Assembly (NCBI GenBank): GCA_018054745.1
Contig: JAGPIX010000001.1
Span: 1 to 36,112 of the forward strand
Reading direction: 5' to 3'
Source of the DNA: Alicycliphilus sp.
GTDB taxonomy: Bacteria; Pseudomonadota; Gammaproteobacteria; Burkholderiales; Burkholderiaceae_C
Length of the DNA: 36,112 nt
Positions within the stretch are counted from its first letter, which is position 1. Each line of letters begins with the position of its first letter. Below, piece after piece: positions 26,663 through 35,981 of this stretch. The position numbers and the translations under genes are program-made. Under the pieces are notes generated by a model. It saw only the letters and a program-made list of their open reading frames with translations. It searched no databases and was not told where the DNA came from.

Positions 26663-27502
26663 ATGACCGCTCCTGTCAGCGCCGCCGCGCGCCGTGAATT
26701 CATGCTCGACACCGCGAAGATGGCCTGCGGCATGGGCGTGATCGGCCTGGGCCTGGGGCTGCTCAACCGCCAGGCCAGAGCCCTGCCGGCAGGCGCCATA
26801 CGCCCCCCGGGCGCGGGCAGCGAGACGGACTTTCAGTCCGCCTGCATACGCTGCGGCCTGTGCGTGCGCGACTGCCCCTACGACATCCTGCAGCTGGCCA
26901 CGCCGGCGCAGCAGGTGGCCACGGGCACGCCCTTCTTTGTGGCGCGCAGCAAGCCCTGCGAGATGTGCGAGGACATTCCCTGCGTCAAGGCCTGCCCCAC
27001 GGGGGCGCTGGATCACGGCCTGACCGACATCAACCAGGCAAAAATGGGCCTGGCGGTGCTGGTCGATCACGAGACCTGCCTGAACTTCCTGGGCCTGCGC
27101 TGCGACGTGTGCTACCGCGTCTGCCCGGTGATCGACAAGGCCATCACGCTGGAGGTGCAACACAACGAACGCACCGCCAAGCACACCATGTTCCTGCCCA
27201 CGGTGCATTCCGAGCATTGCACCGGCTGCGGCAAGTGCGAGGCCTCCTGCGTGCTGGAGGTGGCGGCCATCAAGGTCTACCCCATCGCCCAGGCCAAGGG
27301 AGAACTCGGCGCGCATTACCGCGTGGGCTGGGAAGAAAAGCGCAAGGCCGGCCAGTCGCTGGTCGAAGAGCGCGGCCTGATCGACCTGCCCGACCGCATG
27401 CCCGAGGGCGTCACGCTGCCCGGCCATTTCGACCCTGGCAGCAGTGGCGGAACGGGCGCGTTGGGCACGGGCGGCCAACTGCCCGACGGAGCACCACGAT
27501 GA
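26663..27502 (+). CDS. napG: Ferredoxin-type protein NapG
   Basis: Periplasmic iron-sulfur protein passing electrons from NapH towards NapB/NapA. The protein is 279 aa. Its Tat signal [12 protein letters not shown] is followed by a hydrophobic stretch. Four ferredoxin-like cluster motifs are visible: [35 protein letters not shown] (with an earlier Cys in ETCLNF) and [11 protein letters not shown]. The ATG at 26663 is chosen because the Tat motif follows directly; an upstream in-frame start is less likely. It overlaps napH by ATGA. Confidence 0.95.
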   Translation: MTAPVSAAARREFMLDTAKMACGMGVIGLGLGLLNRQARALPAGAIRPPGAGSETDFQSACIRCGLCVRDCPYDILQLATPAQQVATGTPFFVARSKPCEMCEDIPCVKACPTGALDHGLTDINQAKMGLAVLVDHETCLNFLGLRCDVCYRVCPVIDKAITLEVQHNERTAKHTMFLPTVHSEHCTGCGKCEASCVLEVAAIKVYPIAQAKGELGAHYRVGWEEKRKAGQSLVEERGLIDLPDRMPEGVTLPGHFDPGSSGGTGALGTGGQLPDGAPR

Positions 27503-28398
27503 AGCCCGCACGCAACGCCTTCGCCCGCGATGCCATCGCCGCCAAGGGCTGGTGGAGCGCGCACCGCTGGCTGCTGCTGCGCCGCAGCGTGCAGCTGGGC
27601 GTGCTGGCACTGTTCCTGGCCGGGCCCTGGCTGGGCTGGTGGGTCGTCAAGGGCAACCTCAACTACAGCCTGACGCTGGACACACTGCCGCTGGCCGACC
27701 CGCTGGTGATGCTGCAGTCGCTGCTGACTGGCCATGTACCGGAGCGCAACGCCATCATCGGCGTGGCTATCGTGCTGGCCTTTTACCTGCTGGTGGGCGG
27801 GCGCGTGTACTGCGCCTGGGTCTGCCCGGTGAACATCGTCACCGACGCCGCCAGCGCGCTGCGGCGCAGGCTGGACATACGCGGCGGTGGCGACCTGCCG
27901 CGTCAGACGCGCTACTGGATGCTGGCGCTGATCCTGGCGCTGGCGGCGGGCACGGGCAGCATCGTCTGGGAGCTGGTGAGCCCGGTGTCGCTGCTGCCGC
28001 GCGGATTGATCTTCGGCATGGGCGGCGGCTGGCTGCTGATCGCGGGCATCTTCCTGTTTGACCTGTTCGTCATGAAGCGCGGCTGGTGCGGCCACCTGTG
28101 CCCGGTGGGCGCGTTCTACGGCCTGCTGGGGCGCGTCGGCCTGGTGCGCGTATCGGCCACGCGGCGCGAGGATTGCAACGATTGCCTGGACTGCTTTGCT
28201 GCCTGCCCCGAGCAGCATGTCATCCGGCTGCCGCTCAAGGGCGCACACAAGGGCGTGGGGCCGATGATCAAGGACAGCGACTGCACCAGCTGCGGGCGCT
28301 GCATCGATGTGTGCGCCAAGGATGTTTTCCAGTTCGTACCGCGCTTTGCGCCCAACGCGGATGACCAGGCCCGGCCCGGCGCCCAACCAGAACAATGA
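27499..28398 (+). CDS. napH: Quinol-oxidising membrane ferredoxin NapH
   Basis: Inner-membrane partner of NapG. The protein is 299 aa with four membrane helices (near residues 30-50, 80-105, 140-160 and 170-195). Two Cys-rich cytoplasmic motifs, YCAWVCPVN and [11 protein letters not shown], lie at membrane ends. A C-terminal pair of 4Fe-4S motifs follows: [12 protein letters not shown] and [11 protein letters not shown]. It probably takes electrons from quinol. It overlaps napG by 4 nt and is followed by napB after 34 nt. Confidence 0.95.
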   Translation: MKPARNAFARDAIAAKGWWSAHRWLLLRRSVQLGVLALFLAGPWLGWWVVKGNLNYSLTLDTLPLADPLVMLQSLLTGHVPERNAIIGVAIVLAFYLLVGGRVYCAWVCPVNIVTDAASALRRRLDIRGGGDLPRQTRYWMLALILALAAGTGSIVWELVSPVSLLPRGLIFGMGGGWLLIAGIFLFDLFVMKRGWCGHLCPVGAFYGLLGRVGLVRVSATRREDCNDCLDCFAACPEQHVIRLPLKGAHKGVGPMIKDSDCTSCGRCIDVCAKDVFQFVPRFAPNADDQARPGAQPEQ

Positions 28399-28432
28399 CC
28401 TCAAACAACTTTCACCCGTGGAGAAGCCCATC

Positions 28433-28879
28433 ATGAAGACGCTCGTCAAACTCTCTCTGGCAACCCTGCTGTCCGTGGCGGCGTGCTGGGGCACGGCGCA
28501 GACGCTGAGCAGCATCCGGGGCAGCGATGTCTCGACCGTGGACCAGGCACCCGAGATCAAGAACTACCAGGGCAGCAAGCCGGGCGGCCAGGCGTTGATC
28601 CAGCGCACCTTCGCGCAGCAGCCGCCGCTGATACCGCACAAGGTGGACGGCTTTGACGACATCACCGCCGAGGAAAACACCTGCCTGGACTGCCACATCC
28701 ACAAGGAGGTGCGCGGTCAGAAAATCCCGCAGATCAAGGAGAGCCACCTGATCAAGCCGGTCAACGCCGATGCCCCGCAGGTGCACAACTCGCGCTGGCA
28801 ATGCAATTCCTGCCATGTGCCACAGATAGACGCCAAGCCACTCGTGGAAAACGTCTTCAAGGGCAACGCCAAAAAATAA
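28433..28879 (+). CDS. napB: Diheme c-type cytochrome NapB
   Basis: Small electron-transfer subunit of the NapAB complex. The protein is 148 aa. Two heme motifs, CLDCH (84-88) and CNSCH (124-128), are visible, with His69 and His105 as likely sixth ligands. The start is ATG 28433 with GGAG 9 nt upstream. The signal peptide contains SVAAC at 14-18, which fits a lipobox pattern; a normal cleavage after GTA is the alternative. No napC follows: the next gene is leftward fadD. The run AAAAAATAA at the end also forms the T-run of the fadD terminator on the other strand. Confidence 0.95.
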   Translation: MKTLVKLSLATLLSVAACWGTAQTLSSIRGSDVSTVDQAPEIKNYQGSKPGGQALIQRTFAQQPPLIPHKVDGFDDITAEENTCLDCHIHKEVRGQKIPQIKESHLIKPVNADAPQVHNSRWQCNSCHVPQIDAKPLVENVFKGNAKK

Positions 28880-28905
28880 GGCGGGCCGCTTCTGCAGCGC
28901 CCGCC
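28871..28905 (-). terminator. Intrinsic terminator of fadD, overlapping the napB end
   Basis: On the minus strand GGCGGGC pairs with GCCCGCC (28905-28880), with a 12-nt loop that can pair partly. TTATTTTTT (28879-28871) follows. The T-run is the complement of the last codons of napB. It lies about 30 nt past the fadD stop. Confidence 0.82.
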
Positions 28906-28915
28906 AGTCGCCTCC

Positions 28916-28932
28916 CCCCGGCCCAGCCGGGG
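28916..28932 (+). terminator. Possible 3' hairpin for the nap message
   Basis: CCCCGGC, a 3-nt loop and GCCGGGG form a 7-bp stem 37 nt after the napB stop, without a T-run. It may be an RNA end-stabilising hairpin rather than a true terminator. Confidence 0.35.
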
Positions 28933-28937
28933 CAGGA

Positions 28938-30617
28938 TCACTTCTTGTCGCGCAACTCACGCCGCAATATCTTGCCCACCGGGGTCTTGGGCAGCTCGGT
29001 GCGGAACTCGATCACCTTGGGCTGCTTGTAGCCCGTCAGGTTGGTGCGGCAATAGTCGCGCACCTGGGCCTCGGTCAGGGCCGGGTCTTTCTTCACGATG
29101 ACCAGCTTCACGGCCTCGCCCGTCTTCTCGTCGGGCACACCGACAACGGCGCATTCCAGCACCCCGGGTATCAGGGCCACCACGTCCTCCACCTCGTTGG
29201 GGTAGACGTTGAAGCCGCTGACCAGCACCATGTCCTTCTTGCGATCGACCACCTTGAAGTAGCCACGCTCGTCCATGACGCCGATGTCGCCGGTCTTGAA
29301 GTAGCCGTCCTCGGTCATGACCTTGGCGGTCTCGTCGGGGCGCTGCCAATAGCCGGCCATGACCTGCGGGCCGAGGATGGCGATCTCGCCAGGCTGGCCG
29401 GTGGCCGAGATGTCGCGCCCCTCATCGTCGATGATGCGCATGTAGGTACTCGGCATGGGCACACCGATCGTGCCCGAGAACTCCGTTGCCGTGACCGGGT
29501 TGGCGCAGGCCACCGGGCTGGTCTCGGACAGGCCATAGCCCTCGCAGATGGGGCAGCCGGTCTTCTCCAGCCACAGCTTGGCCACGGCCGCCTGCACGGC
29601 CATGCCACCTCCCACCGAGAGCTTCAGATGGCTCCAGTCCACCGTGTTGAAATCCGGGTGATTGGCCAGGCCGTTGAACAGCGTGTTGACGGCCGGAAAG
29701 CTGTGGAAGCTGTGTTTGGACAGTTCCTTGAGCGTCCCCGCCAGATCGCGCGGGTTGGGGATCAGGATGTTCTTGCCCCCCATGCGCATGTACAGCATCA
29801 TGTTCACCGTGAAGGCGAAGATGTGGTAGAGCGGCAGCGCGCACACCGCCGCGGTTTGCTCGCCCGCCGGTATCTTGCCCAGGGCCGGCGCATTCCAGGC
29901 CTCGGACTGCAGCACGTTGGCGATCACGTTACGGTGCAGCAGTACGGCCCCCTTGCTAACACCCGTGGTGCCGCCCGTGTACTGCAGCAGGGCAATGTCG
30001 TCAGGCCCTATGTCCACCGGCTGAAGAGCGGCACCCGCCCCCTTGGCCAGCGCGTCATTGAAACGCACGGCGCCCGGCAGCTGAAACGGCGGCACCAGTT
30101 TCTTGACATTGCGCACCACATAGTTGACGAGCATGCCCTTGAGGATACCCAGCCGGTCGCCCATGGCGCACAGCACCACATGCTTGACGGCCGTATTGGC
30201 AATGCAGGCCTGCAGCGTGGCGGCGAAGTTCTCGATGATGACGATCGCCTTGGCGCCCGAGTCTTTGAGCTGGTGCTCGAGCTCTCGCGGCGTATACAGC
30301 GGGTTCACGTTCACCACCACAAAGCCCGCGCGCAGTACGGCCGCCACGGCCACCGGATACTGCGGCACATTCGGCATCATCAGCGCCACGCGGTCACCGC
30401 GCTGCAGGCCCAGGTTTTGCAGATAGGCACCGAGCTGACGGCTCTGTGCATCGGTTTCGGCAAAACTGACGTCCTTGCCCATGAAGCTGTAGGCGGTGCG
30501 GCCCGCATAGTCGCGAAACGCCTGCTCCATCAACTGCACCAGCGAGCGGTATTGCGTCGGGTCGATGTCGGCGGGCACGCCGGGTGGGTAACTCTTGAGC
30601 CAAATGCGATCGGTCAT
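28938..30617 (-). CDS. fadD: Long-chain fatty acid--CoA ligase
   Basis: Activates fatty acids to acyl-CoA using ATP, at the inner membrane. The protein is 559 aa, typical of FadD. AMP-binding motifs are TGGTTGVSKGA (214-224), the EGYGLSETSP block, YFKTGDIG and the FACS-type VVDRKKDMVLVSGFNVYPNEVE. The C-terminal lysine lies in LPKTPVGKILRREL. AGGAGG is 7 nt before the ATG. It lies 167 nt downstream of pntB on the same strand but has its own promoter-like region with a palindrome, and its own terminator. Confidence 0.95.
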   Translation of the reverse strand: MTDRIWLKSYPPGVPADIDPTQYRSLVQLMEQAFRDYAGRTAYSFMGKDVSFAETDAQSRQLGAYLQNLGLQRGDRVALMMPNVPQYPVAVAAVLRAGFVVVNVNPLYTPRELEHQLKDSGAKAIVIIENFAATLQACIANTAVKHVVLCAMGDRLGILKGMLVNYVVRNVKKLVPPFQLPGAVRFNDALAKGAGAALQPVDIGPDDIALLQYTGGTTGVSKGAVLLHRNVIANVLQSEAWNAPALGKIPAGEQTAAVCALPLYHIFAFTVNMMLYMRMGGKNILIPNPRDLAGTLKELSKHSFHSFPAVNTLFNGLANHPDFNTVDWSHLKLSVGGGMAVQAAVAKLWLEKTGCPICEGYGLSETSPVACANPVTATEFSGTIGVPMPSTYMRIIDDEGRDISATGQPGEIAILGPQVMAGYWQRPDETAKVMTEDGYFKTGDIGVMDERGYFKVVDRKKDMVLVSGFNVYPNEVEDVVALIPGVLECAVVGVPDEKTGEAVKLVIVKKDPALTEAQVRDYCRTNLTGYKQPKVIEFRTELPKTPVGKILRRELRDKK

Positions 30618-30747
30618 CTCCAAGCCTCCTGGTTCTTGTCATGAGGGGCATGGAAATCCCCCCGAAGCCTGCTCATTTCGTACGGCCGCAGCCCCTGATC
30701 TCGGGCTTATCGACCCTGGCGCAGTCCGGCGACGAGAAAGCCGTCGA

Positions 30748-30753
30748 ATTTTA
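30748..30753 (-). promoter_or_regulatory. Candidate -10 box for fadD
   Basis: TAAAAT on the minus strand, about 130 nt upstream of the fadD ATG. The palindrome at 30751-30771 begins within it and extends into the spacer. The -35 (around 30771-30780) is a weak match. Confidence 0.45.
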
Positions 30754-30771
30754 GCACGGCCGTTCTTTTTT
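30751..30771. promoter_or_regulatory. Candidate operator in the fadD promoter
   Basis: The plus strand reads AGCACGGCCGTTCTTTTTT, centred on the perfect palindrome ACGGCCGT. It shares 13 of 14 core bases with the site ahead of the lipase-ompW pair. A protein bound here would occupy the -10/-35 spacer, as expected for a repressor. TetR-family fatty-acid regulators (FadP/PsrA types) are known in this group; the identity of the protein is inferred only. Confidence 0.58.
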
Positions 30772-30784
30772 AAAGTGACGATCG

Positions 30785-32197
<1,413 letters not shown>

Positions 32198-32227
32198 GTT
32201 CTGTGCTCCTCTGTGTTCTTGTCGTTG

Positions 32228-33835
32228 TTATTTGCGGAACATGGCCAGCATGCGGCGCGTCACCGCAAAGCCGCCGAACATGTTGACGGCCGTGAGCACC
32301 AGGGCGGCAAAGGCCAGCCACATGATGAGCCCGTCCGGCCGCCCATTCGCGCCTGCCTCCGGCGGCGCGATCTGCACCAGCGCGCCGATGGCGATGATGC
32401 TGGAGATGGCGTTGGTGACGCTCATCAGCGGCGTGTGCAGCGCCGGCGTGACGTTCCACACCACCATGTAGCCGATGAAGCAGGCCAGCACAAACACCGT
32501 GAAGTGACCCAGGAACGCCTCGGGCGCATAGGCGCCTATGAGCCAGAACAGCACCGCGCCGATGGCGAAGACGATGCTCAGCGCCTTGGCCGACATCGGC
32601 TCGCCCGGGCCATGGGCAGACTTTTTCTCGGCCATGGGCGCAGCAGCCGCCTTCGGCGCGGGGGCCGGCGGCGCCTTCAGTGGTGGGGCGGGCCAGGTCA
32701 CGCTGCCATCCTTGATGACCGTGAGGCCTCGGATCGCGTCGTCCTCCATGTTCACCACGGCCACTCCGTCCTTGGCCTTGCACAGCTCCTCCATCAGGCG
32801 CAGCAGGTTGGTGGCATACAGCGTGGACGACTGCTTGGCCAGGCGCGAGGCCAGATCGGTGTAGCCGATGATGGTCACGCCATGGCGCACCACGGCCTCC
32901 CCGGGCACCGTCAGCTCGCAGTTGCCGCCCTGCTCGGCGGCCATGTCCACGATCACGCTGCCGGGTTTCATGCTCTGCACCATCTCGGCGGTGATCAGCC
33001 TGGGCGCCGGCTTGCCGGGGATCAGCGCGGTGGTGATGATGATGTCTGCGTCCTTGGCCTGGGTGGCGTACATCTGGCGCTGCGCGGCCTGGAAGCCCTC
33101 GCTCATGACCTTGGCGTAGCCGCCGCCGCCCGAGCCCTCTTCTTCGTAATCGACCTTGACGAACTCGCCGCCCAGCGACTTGACCTGGTCGGCCACCTCG
33201 GCGCGCGTGTCGTTGGCGCGCACGATGGCGCCCAGATTGGCCGCCGTGCCGATGGCCGCCAGGCCCGCCACGCCGGCGCCGGCAATGAACACCTTGGCCG
33301 GCGGCACCTTGCCCGCGGCCGTGATCTGGCCATTGAAATAGCGGCCAAAGGCATTTGCCGCCTCGATCACGGCGCGGTAGCCGGACACACCCGCGGTGGA
33401 GGTGAGCGCATCCATCTTCTGCGCGCGCGAGAGCGTGCGCGGCAGGCAGTCGATGGCCAGCACCGTGGCCTTGCGCGCCGCCAGCTGCTCCATCAGCTGG
33501 GGGTTCTGCGCCGGCCAGATGAAGTCGATCAGCGTACCGCCGCCCCGCATCAGCCCCACTTCGTCCTCGCTGGGCGGGCGCACCTTGAGCACGATGTCGG
33601 ACGTGGACCACAGCTGCGCGGCCCCAGCGACGACTTCGGCACCGGCGGCGCGGTAGGCGTCATCGCTGAAATTGGCCGCATCTCCCGCACCGGATTCAAC
33701 GGCCACCGTGAAACCGAGTTTGATCAGTTTTTCCACCACATCGGGCACGGTGGCGACGCGTTTCTCGCCAGGGAAGGTTTCCCTGGGCACGCCAATGCGT
33801 TGTGGCTGCGCCTGGGGCGTGGGTTCAGTCTGCAT
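32228..33835 (-). CDS. pntA: NAD(P) transhydrogenase subunit alpha
   Basis: NAD(H)-binding dI plus the alpha part of membrane dII in one 535-aa chain, as in E. coli, not the split PntAA/PntAB form. It has GVPRETFPGEKRVATVP at the N-terminus, the dinucleotide fold GAGVAG (186-191), RANDTRAEVADQVKSLG, the mobile loop region near YAKVMSEGF, and the GKPAPRLITAEMV block. A Pro/Ala/Lys linker leads to four C-terminal helices. AGGAG is 7 nt before the ATG. It follows the unknown lipoprotein gene after 62 nt. Confidence 0.97.
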   Translation of the reverse strand: MQTEPTPQAQPQRIGVPRETFPGEKRVATVPDVVEKLIKLGFTVAVESGAGDAANFSDDAYRAAGAEVVAGAAQLWSTSDIVLKVRPPSEDEVGLMRGGGTLIDFIWPAQNPQLMEQLAARKATVLAIDCLPRTLSRAQKMDALTSTAGVSGYRAVIEAANAFGRYFNGQITAAGKVPPAKVFIAGAGVAGLAAIGTAANLGAIVRANDTRAEVADQVKSLGGEFVKVDYEEEGSGGGGYAKVMSEGFQAAQRQMYATQAKDADIIITTALIPGKPAPRLITAEMVQSMKPGSVIVDMAAEQGGNCELTVPGEAVVRHGVTIIGYTDLASRLAKQSSTLYATNLLRLMEELCKAKDGVAVVNMEDDAIRGLTVIKDGSVTWPAPPLKAPPAPAPKAAAAPMAEKKSAHGPGEPMSAKALSIVFAIGAVLFWLIGAYAPEAFLGHFTVFVLACFIGYMVVWNVTPALHTPLMSVTNAISSIIAIGALVQIAPPEAGANGRPDGLIMWLAFAALVLTAVNMFGGFAVTRRMLAMFRK

Positions 33836-33897
33836 GGGAGGTCTCCTTGAGTTTGGTAATCGTTGTGCAAGTCTGGGAGGCTGGGGGCTTGCGTGCG

Positions 33898-34617
33898 TCA
33901 GGGCGCGGCCGCTGCGTAGGGGAAGGGCGGAATGGCCAGGTAGCCGTCCATCATGCCGGTGCTCACGCGCACCGCCTGGGCCAGCTCATGGCCCCATTGC
34001 AGCGCGGGCCGGCCCGCGACCAGGAATTCCTCGTTGTTGCGCGTCCTGGGGCGCAGCAGCCGCTGATCGGCGAGCACATCCACCGCCACCATGGCACCAC
34101 CCTCGGTGGCATAGCGGTAGCTCATGTACGAATAGGGTGCGCTCACGGCCAGCTTGCGGCCAAGCAGCCACCGGGCGAAATCCGGCTGGTTCTTTTCCAG
34201 CCACTGCGGGCCATCCACCCAGCGCTTGAAGCGCAGGCAGTCCACGCGCACGCGGCTGCCTTTGGTGGCGTCCTCTACCGCCACGCCCTGCTGGGGCAGA
34301 CAGCTGCCCGTCCAGAACATCGGGCCTTGCCAGTCGTTGCCTCGGTTGGTCTGCACGCGCAGCACGGCCAGCAGCTCCTGCTGTGCGCCACGCAGGCCCA
34401 GCACGCGGCTTTGCAGCGCAATGCGGCCATCGGGCTGCGGCAACAGGCGAACCGCCTGGTCCGAGGTGCCCAGATCTTCCCACGCTCCAGCCGGCAACGC
34501 CAGGCGCGCACGGCCGGCGGGGTATTCCGCCTGCTGCGAAGCCAGGGGCGCGCATGCTGTCAGCGTCAGCAGGGCGCATGGCAACAGGCATTTGATTGTC
34601 GAAATCGCCAGATTCAT
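33898..34617 (-). CDS. Predicted lipoprotein of unknown function
   Basis: 239 aa from ATG 34617. The signal MNLAISTIKCLLPCALLTLTAC ends in a lipobox (Cys22). The mature part has no domain I recognise; it contains two further Cys (SCLPQQG and VDCLRFKRW), an aromatic-rich middle, and SYMSYRYATEGGAMVAVDVLADQRLL. It lacks catalytic signatures. A candidate sigma-70 promoter lies 71-99 nt upstream. It precedes pntAB by 62 nt on the same strand, so some co-transcription is possible, but no functional link is evident. The start is supported by the signal peptide, not by a ribosome binding site. Confidence 0.75.
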   Translation of the reverse strand: MNLAISTIKCLLPCALLTLTACAPLASQQAEYPAGRARLALPAGAWEDLGTSDQAVRLLPQPDGRIALQSRVLGLRGAQQELLAVLRVQTNRGNDWQGPMFWTGSCLPQQGVAVEDATKGSRVRVDCLRFKRWVDGPQWLEKNQPDFARWLLGRKLAVSAPYSYMSYRYATEGGAMVAVDVLADQRLLRPRTRNNEEFLVAGRPALQWGHELAQAVRVSTGMMDGYLAIPPFPYAAAAP

Positions 34618-34687
34618 GAAGGGAAAAAGCAAGAACCGCCCACAGCATGACCGCTCGGGCCTACTGACCCCAAGCTTACACGAAAGA

Positions 34688-34716
34688 ACTTTAGCGCCCG
34701 CACACCTGGGGGACAA
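34688..34716 (-). promoter_or_regulatory. Candidate promoter of the unknown lipoprotein gene
   Basis: TTGTCC (34716-34711), a 17-bp spacer and TAAAGT (34693-34688), each 4 of 6 to consensus. It would start near 34681 and give a leader of about 64 nt. Confidence 0.5.
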
Positions 34717-34739
34717 ATGGCGCGGCGGTGCATAGCGCG

Positions 34740-34775
34740 AAAAAAACCCGGCTCCCCTGCGGGGCCGGGTCTTTT
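34740..34775 (-). terminator. Intrinsic terminator of fba
   Basis: An ACCCGGC..GCCGGGT stem extended by inner C-G pairs, with seven A on one side (T7 on the minus strand) and CTTTT on the other. It lies about 25 nt after the fba stop and may also work on the plus strand. Confidence 0.9.
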
Positions 34776-34798
34776 CATGGCGTGCGCTCAGCGTGGCA

Positions 34799-35863
34799 TC
34801 AGTTCACCACCTGGCGCAGCGCGCCTGCAGCGTACCTGGCCGCCATTTCGTCGAGCGTGTAGCCCTTGATCTTGGCAGCCTGGCCCTCGCAGCCGAACTC
34901 CAGATAGCGCTGCTTGCAGATCGCCTTGGCGGCCTCGCGTGCAGGCTTCATCCACTCGCGCATGTCGAACTTGTCCGGGTTCTCGAACTGGAACTTGCGC
35001 ACCGCGCCGGTCATGGCCATGCGGATGTCGGTGTCGATGTTGATCTTGCGCACGCCGTGCTTGATGGCTTCCTGGATTTCCTTGACCGGCACGCCGTAGG
35101 TCTGCTTCATCTTGCCGCCGTACTGGTTGATGATGTCCAGCAGATCCTGAGGTACGCTGGAGCTGCCATGCATCACCAGGTGGGTGTTGGGAATGCGTGC
35201 GTGGATTTCCTTGACGCGGGAGATCGCCAGCACGTCGCCCGTGGGCGGGCGCGTGAACTTGTAGGCGCCGTGGCTGGTGCCGATGGCTATGGCCAGCGCG
35301 TCGAGCTGCGTGGCCTTGACGAACTGGGCGGCCTCCTCGGGGTCGGTCAGCATCTGGGCGTGGCTGAGCTTGCCCACCGCGCCGATGCCATCTTCCTCGC
35401 CGGCCTCGCCGGTCTCCAGGCTGCCCAGGCAGCCGAGTTCGCCCTCCACCGTGGCGCCGACCTTGTGGGCCATTTCGACCACCTGCCGCGTGACGCGCAC
35501 GTTGTAGTCGAAGTCGGCCGGGGTCTTGCCGTCTTCCTTGAGGCTGCCGTCCATCATCACCGAGCCAAAGCCCAGATCCAGCGCACCCTGGCAAATGGCG
35601 GGCGAGGTGCCGTGATCCTGGTGCATGACCAGCGGAATATGCGGATAGGCCTCGGCAGCGGCGGCGATCAGGTACTTGATGAAGCTCTCGCCGGCATATT
35701 TGCGCGCGCCGGCGCTGGCCTGCAGGATCACGGGAGCGCCCACCTCGTCGGCGGCCGTCATCACGGCCTGCACCTGCTCCAGGTTGTTGACGTTGAAGGC
35801 GGGGATGCCATAGCCGTTGTCGGCGGCATGGTCGAGCAATTCGCGCATCGAGACGAGAGGCAT
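34799..35863 (-). CDS. fba: Class II fructose-bisphosphate aldolase
   Basis: Zinc-dependent aldolase of glycolysis/gluconeogenesis and, in autotrophs, the Calvin cycle (CbbA-like subtype). The protein is 354 aa. It has [13 protein letters not shown], the catalytic and zinc block MHQDHG (Asp83, His84), [25 protein letters not shown] and [18 protein letters not shown]. It lies 118 nt downstream of pyk on the same strand, with its own promoter-like region. In related Burkholderiales purC usually follows; here it does not. Confidence 0.96.
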   Translation of the reverse strand: MPLVSMRELLDHAADNGYGIPAFNVNNLEQVQAVMTAADEVGAPVILQASAGARKYAGESFIKYLIAAAAEAYPHIPLVMHQDHGTSPAICQGALDLGFGSVMMDGSLKEDGKTPADFDYNVRVTRQVVEMAHKVGATVEGELGCLGSLETGEAGEEDGIGAVGKLSHAQMLTDPEEAAQFVKATQLDALAIAIGTSHGAYKFTRPPTGDVLAISRVKEIHARIPNTHLVMHGSSSVPQDLLDIINQYGGKMKQTYGVPVKEIQEAIKHGVRKINIDTDIRMAMTGAVRKFQFENPDKFDMREWMKPAREAAKAICKQRYLEFGCEGQAAKIKGYTLDEMAARYAAGALRQVVN

Positions 35864-35892
35864 GGGGAGGATCCGTTCGAGGGTTGAGGAAA

Positions 35893-35931
35893 AGCGGTGG
35901 TAACCGCTTGGTAACCGCCGATTTTAACCGC
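35893..35931 (-). promoter_or_regulatory. Repeated GCGGTTA motifs and -10 box upstream of fba
   Basis: Three minus-strand copies of GCGGTTA (35931-35925, 35918-35912, 35907-35901). The last is part of the perfect inverted repeat AGCGGT-GGTA-ACCGCT (35893-35908). TAAAAT (35926-35921) overlaps the first copy and is a -10 candidate about 58 nt upstream of the ATG; the -35 is poor. The array could be an operator for carbon control of fba. Confidence 0.5.
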
Positions 35932-35960
35932 CTGCCCCACCCGGGCCACCCATGCCCACA

Positions 35961-35978
35961 TGCGCGCCAAGGCGCGCA
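35961..35978. terminator. Hairpin after pyk
   Basis: TGCGCGCC, AA, GGCGCGCA: a perfect 8-bp stem 4 nt beyond the pyk stop (leftward). With no T-run, it is only a weak terminator candidate. Confidence 0.4.
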
Positions 35979-35981
35979 GGA

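Larger units (their letters stand above)
34618..34798. other. Spacer between fba and the lipoprotein gene
   Basis: About 180 bp with the fba terminator and the promoter candidate of the lipoprotein gene, and no further gene. It is one boundary of the suspected inversion. Confidence 0.5.

Noticed and set aside
24862-26799. 645-codon minus-strand frame across napA
   Set aside because: Shadow of napA, with no recognisable domain.
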